In this document: one piece after another, positions 61,201 through 64,000 of the stretch | Layout: every line of letters begins with the position of its first letter | How positions within the stretch are numbered: position 1 is the stretch's first letter | NCBI RefSeq assembly: GCF_017654505.1 | Contig: NC_054553.1 | Coordinates: 1 to 64,000 of the forward strand | DNA: 64,000 bases | Direction of reading: 5' to 3' | Source of the DNA: Polyodon spathula | Taxonomy: Eukaryota > Chordata > Actinopteri > Acipenseriformes > Polyodontidae | Translations under genes and position numbers: made by a program | The notes under the pieces: model-generated | Seen by the model: only the letters and a program-made list of their open reading frames with translations | Database searches by the model: none | What the model was told of the DNA's origin: nothing

Positions 61201-62070
61201 TCTTGTAGGTGTGTACTGCAGTAGCTGTGACTCGACACACTGACTGATACTGTTCAGTTCTTGTAGGTGTGTACTGCAGTAGCTGTGACTCGACACACTG
61301 ACTGATACTGTTCAGTTCTTGTAGGTGTGTACTGCAGTAGCTGTGACTCGACACACTGACTGATACTGTTCAGTTCTTGTAGGTGTGTACTGCAGTAGCT
61401 GTGACTCGACACACTGACTGATACTGTTCAGTTCTTGTAGGTGTGTACTGCAGTAGCTGTGACTCGACACACTGACTGATACTGTTCAGTTCTTGTAGGT
61501 GTGTACTGCAGTAGCTGTGACTCGACTCATTGACTGATGCTGTTCAGTTCTTGTAGGTGTGTACTGCAGTAGCTGTGACTCGACACACTGACTGATACTG
61601 TTCAGTTCTTGTAGGTGTGTACTGCAGTAGCTGTGACTCGACACACTGACTGATACTGTTCAGTTCTTGTAGGTGTGTACTGCAGTAGCTGTGACTCGAC
61701 ACACTGACTGATACTGTTCAGTTCTTGTAGGTGTGTACTGCAGTAGCTGTGACTCGACACACTGACTGATACTGTTCAGTTCTTGTAGGTTTGTACTGCA
61801 GTAGCTGTGACTCGACTCATTGACTGATACTGTTCAGTTCTTGTAGGTGTGTACTGCAGTAGCTGTGACTCGACACACTGAGTGATACTGTTCAGTTCTT
61901 GTAGGTGTGTACTGCAGTAGCTTTGACTATACACACTGAGTGATACTGTTCAGTTCTTGTAGGTGTGTACTGCAGTAGCTGTGACTCGACTCATTGACTG
62001 ATACTGTTCAGTTCTTGTAGGTTTGTACTGCAGTAGCTGTGACTCGACTCATTGACTGATGCTGTTCAGT
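55263..62070. repeat. Large 58-bp minisatellite, about 117 copies (6.8 kb)
   Basis: The unit is TTCTTGTAGGTGTGTACTGC, then AGTAGCTGTGACTCGACACA, then CTGACTGATACTGTTCAG (58 bp, close to half GC). It contains the 10-bp palindrome TACTGCAGTA and one CpG (TCGA). Long interior runs are identical, for example about 57100-58730. Variants (CATTGAGTG, TTTGACTATACAC, GGTTTGTAC, GATGCTG) concentrate at the two edges and at a few interior points. Irregular units include a 50-bp copy (56304-56353), a 26-bp copy (57050-57075) and one enlarged by about 6 bp near 59375. 58 is not a multiple of 3, so frames close unless an indel intervenes. Confidence 0.98.
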
Positions 62071-63390
62071 TGCACACTGATTGTTAAAGAATAACACCCC
62101 ATCCAATGCTTAAATATAGGGGGATCCCAACAGTGCAGCAGGGACAGTATCCCCATCATTGTCCTTTTAGAAGCTGTGATGTAACCTTATCAAGCACTTC
62201 TCCACACTGGTCTATATGGAGCCTCCATCATTTAATTGAGGTGCCTGGATCTAATAAGAATTTATCATTTCTTCCCTTTAGTTTTTTTTTTTAATTGGTA
62301 TATTTCCAATTAAATTGAACAACAAAGTTATTTATATTCTGAAAATGTTTATAATGACCTTCTAGCTCTTTCCAGCTTTTTCATCTCCAAACTCGCATCT
62401 GTCCTGCACAAGTGATGTGAGAACTAGGTATGGCTGGGTGTGCACAGACTGCGGTCTATTCCTCAGGTGCTGTGCCACTGCACATGATTGCTCACACCAT
62501 TACAAGCTCCCTGCCACGGGGATTTCAAATCTCTAATTTACTGGAATTGCATTTGATAAGGTGAAAATAGAAAGCTGAATGTCATGCTTTTTAAAATACT
62601 TCACCTATTATCATTTTTTTTAAATGTACCTTTTTCATTATTTTGAATGTGCTTTAGTATTGTACACCCAACCCTGACAGTCACTTTTCGCAAGCTGTGC
62701 CTATTAGAAGACACATGCACTATGTATCCCTGCTGCCTACTGGCAGATGGCAGGGCTTTTCTAGACTAGGCAATACTTGCCATTCATTATTGCTGGCAAT
62801 AATCATATTGCTGATTGTGGCGTGAAACAAGGAAGAGAACCAGGAAATACAGGGACCACATCTGCAATAAACATTTAACTTTTATGGCAATTTGAGGACA
62901 AAAACACATCAGTCATGCTTTGTTCTTTTTACCATTCTGTATGTGTACAGTCCCAAAGACAGAACTTAAAACAGCCATCTTGGAATAATGATGAAAATTG
63001 CATCATAGAAAAATTAGCCCAGTGGTTTCCATTTTAAACTCAGTGGTAATTTGTGTAATGGCAATCATTGCTTGTTATAGTTTGCCAAGTGTAAACTGCC
63101 CATAAGGGATTTGCATGCTCCCCAAACACAGAGGCCCTGGTGTGGGTCTGCAGAGCCCCAGTCACTGCAGAGACCACATGGAATATAGATTCCTGTTTAC
63201 AATCTGTGTTCTAATTCTTTTCTACACTGCAGATCAATAGCTGTCATCTACATTGTTTTACCAGGTGCCATGACCTTCGGTGTAAATCCTGAGCCTGACA
63301 TGCTCGTGGATATTTCACATTACTCGGGTAGAGCAATGTTTGCATGGCATTGGACAATATAGTCTGCATTGAAAAACAGGATCAGTTCAG
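62071..63390. other. Non-coding stretch
   Basis: Follows the array directly, with no transposon or other landmark at the junction. Short unrecognised frames only. Confidence 0.6.
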
Positions 63391-63456
63391 CCAGGTTGTA
63401 AAGAGTCTTGAGGTCCTTGTGATGAAAGGCGCTACATAAATGTAAATAAATAAGTA
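63391..63456 (+). mobile_element. 3' tail of an L2-type SINE/LINE
   Basis: GTAAAGAGTCTTGAGGTCCT then TGTGATGAAAGGCGCTACAT and AAATGTAAATAAATAA closely parallels the tail of the SINE at 33941-34190 (AGAGCTTTGTGATGG ... GGCGCTATATAAAAATAAAG). No tRNA-like head is evident upstream, so this is a 5'-truncated copy or a decayed LINE end. Confidence 0.65.
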
Positions 63457-64000
63457 AACAAGTGTCACTGGCATTAAGGAGTCTCTCCTTCTATACTGCA
63501 TTCTTGGCAGTTAAGATAAAACAAAACCAACACGTATAGAAGAATTTCAAATCGAGTCCTTTCAGGAATTATTGCAGTGATATGCAGAGGTACAGTGCAG
63601 GACACACTTTGTATTCAACAATGACTCATTGCATGGCTCTTGGGATGGAAGCACCTCATTTAGGAGCTGTGGCTCTTTGTCTTTCAAGTTCTTCCAAGGA
63701 GCAGCACACAACACTAGAGGAGTTCAATGTCAAAAGTTCGAACACTGCTCAATATTGGATTATCTGAATGATCTCCAAAATAAATAAGTGAATAAAATCA
63801 AATTCAAATCCTGTATCCAGCAATCAAAGCTTCAGGTCCTTGATGTTGATTGCAGACAGTCAGTCTGCATGCAGGGAGCTTCTGAAGATCGATGCTCGAG
63901 TGCTGGCAAAACATATCAATTAAGAAATATGTCTCCGCCAGGCAAGCACGGTCTACTGCAGATTAATGCCTCATGTCAATGCCTGATATAGATGGCCAAT
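63457..64000. other. Non-coding stretch to window end
   Basis: Two short frames (63582-63767 and 63788-63991) show no recognisable domain. Nothing else was seen. Confidence 0.55.

Noticed and set aside
55263..62070. CRISPR-like array
   Set aside because: There are no unique spacers: the whole 58-bp period is repeated head to tail, and the context is eukaryotic.

Overview
This window looks like nuclear DNA of a vertebrate, most likely a ray-finned fish. It is AT-rich, has no operon-like gene packing and no long non-repetitive reading frame. It carries fossils of Tc1-like and hAT-like DNA transposons, a CORE/V-SINE-type element with an L2-like 3' tail, a tRNA-derived SINE, and many micro- and minisatellites. 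The SINE types recall early-branching ray-finned fishes such as sturgeon or paddlefish. That lineage is a memory-based impression that I could not test.

I find no protein-coding gene I can defend. Every long open frame lies in a tandem repeat whose period is a multiple of 3 or drifts between frames, or is short and unrecognisable. The window is best read as intergenic or intronic. The best hints of a transcript are a 52-bp segment with good splice signals on both sides at 38118-38169, a weaker possible partner at 38529-38659, and a 78-codon frame behind a good acceptor at 45305-45538. All three are unproven.

Layout. 1-14958: mostly plain non-coding DNA with small tandem duplications, a 35-36 bp minisatellite (3725-3967), a 107-bp hAT-type MITE with an exact 8-bp target duplication (6495-6601), a 29/43-bp minisatellite (7481-7826) and a 41-bp triplet (10292-10403). 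14959-26000: a 53/49-bp alternating minisatellite, AT microsatellites and a 54-bp minisatellite (25198-25990). 26000-34200: a solitary Tc1-type terminus, a long AT run, a hairpin with ZNF143-like arms, a 66-bp minisatellite and a SINE. 34941-42490: a 58-bp minisatellite with strict two-unit alternation, an unknown insertion inside a 66-bp tandem duplication (36955-37520), a 51-bp array and a nested 18-bp array. 42491-55262: mostly plain DNA with a minus-strand tRNA-SINE and a 29-bp dimer array. 55263-62070: one very large 58-bp minisatellite of about 117 units, the dominant structure. 62071-64000: plain DNA with another L2-like SINE tail.

The striking property is the density of minisatellites: at least nine arrays with period 18 bp or more, about 11-12 kb or a fifth of the window. 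Several have a dimeric higher-order structure. Such clustering is known from subtelomeric and recombination-active vertebrate DNA; applying that here is inference.
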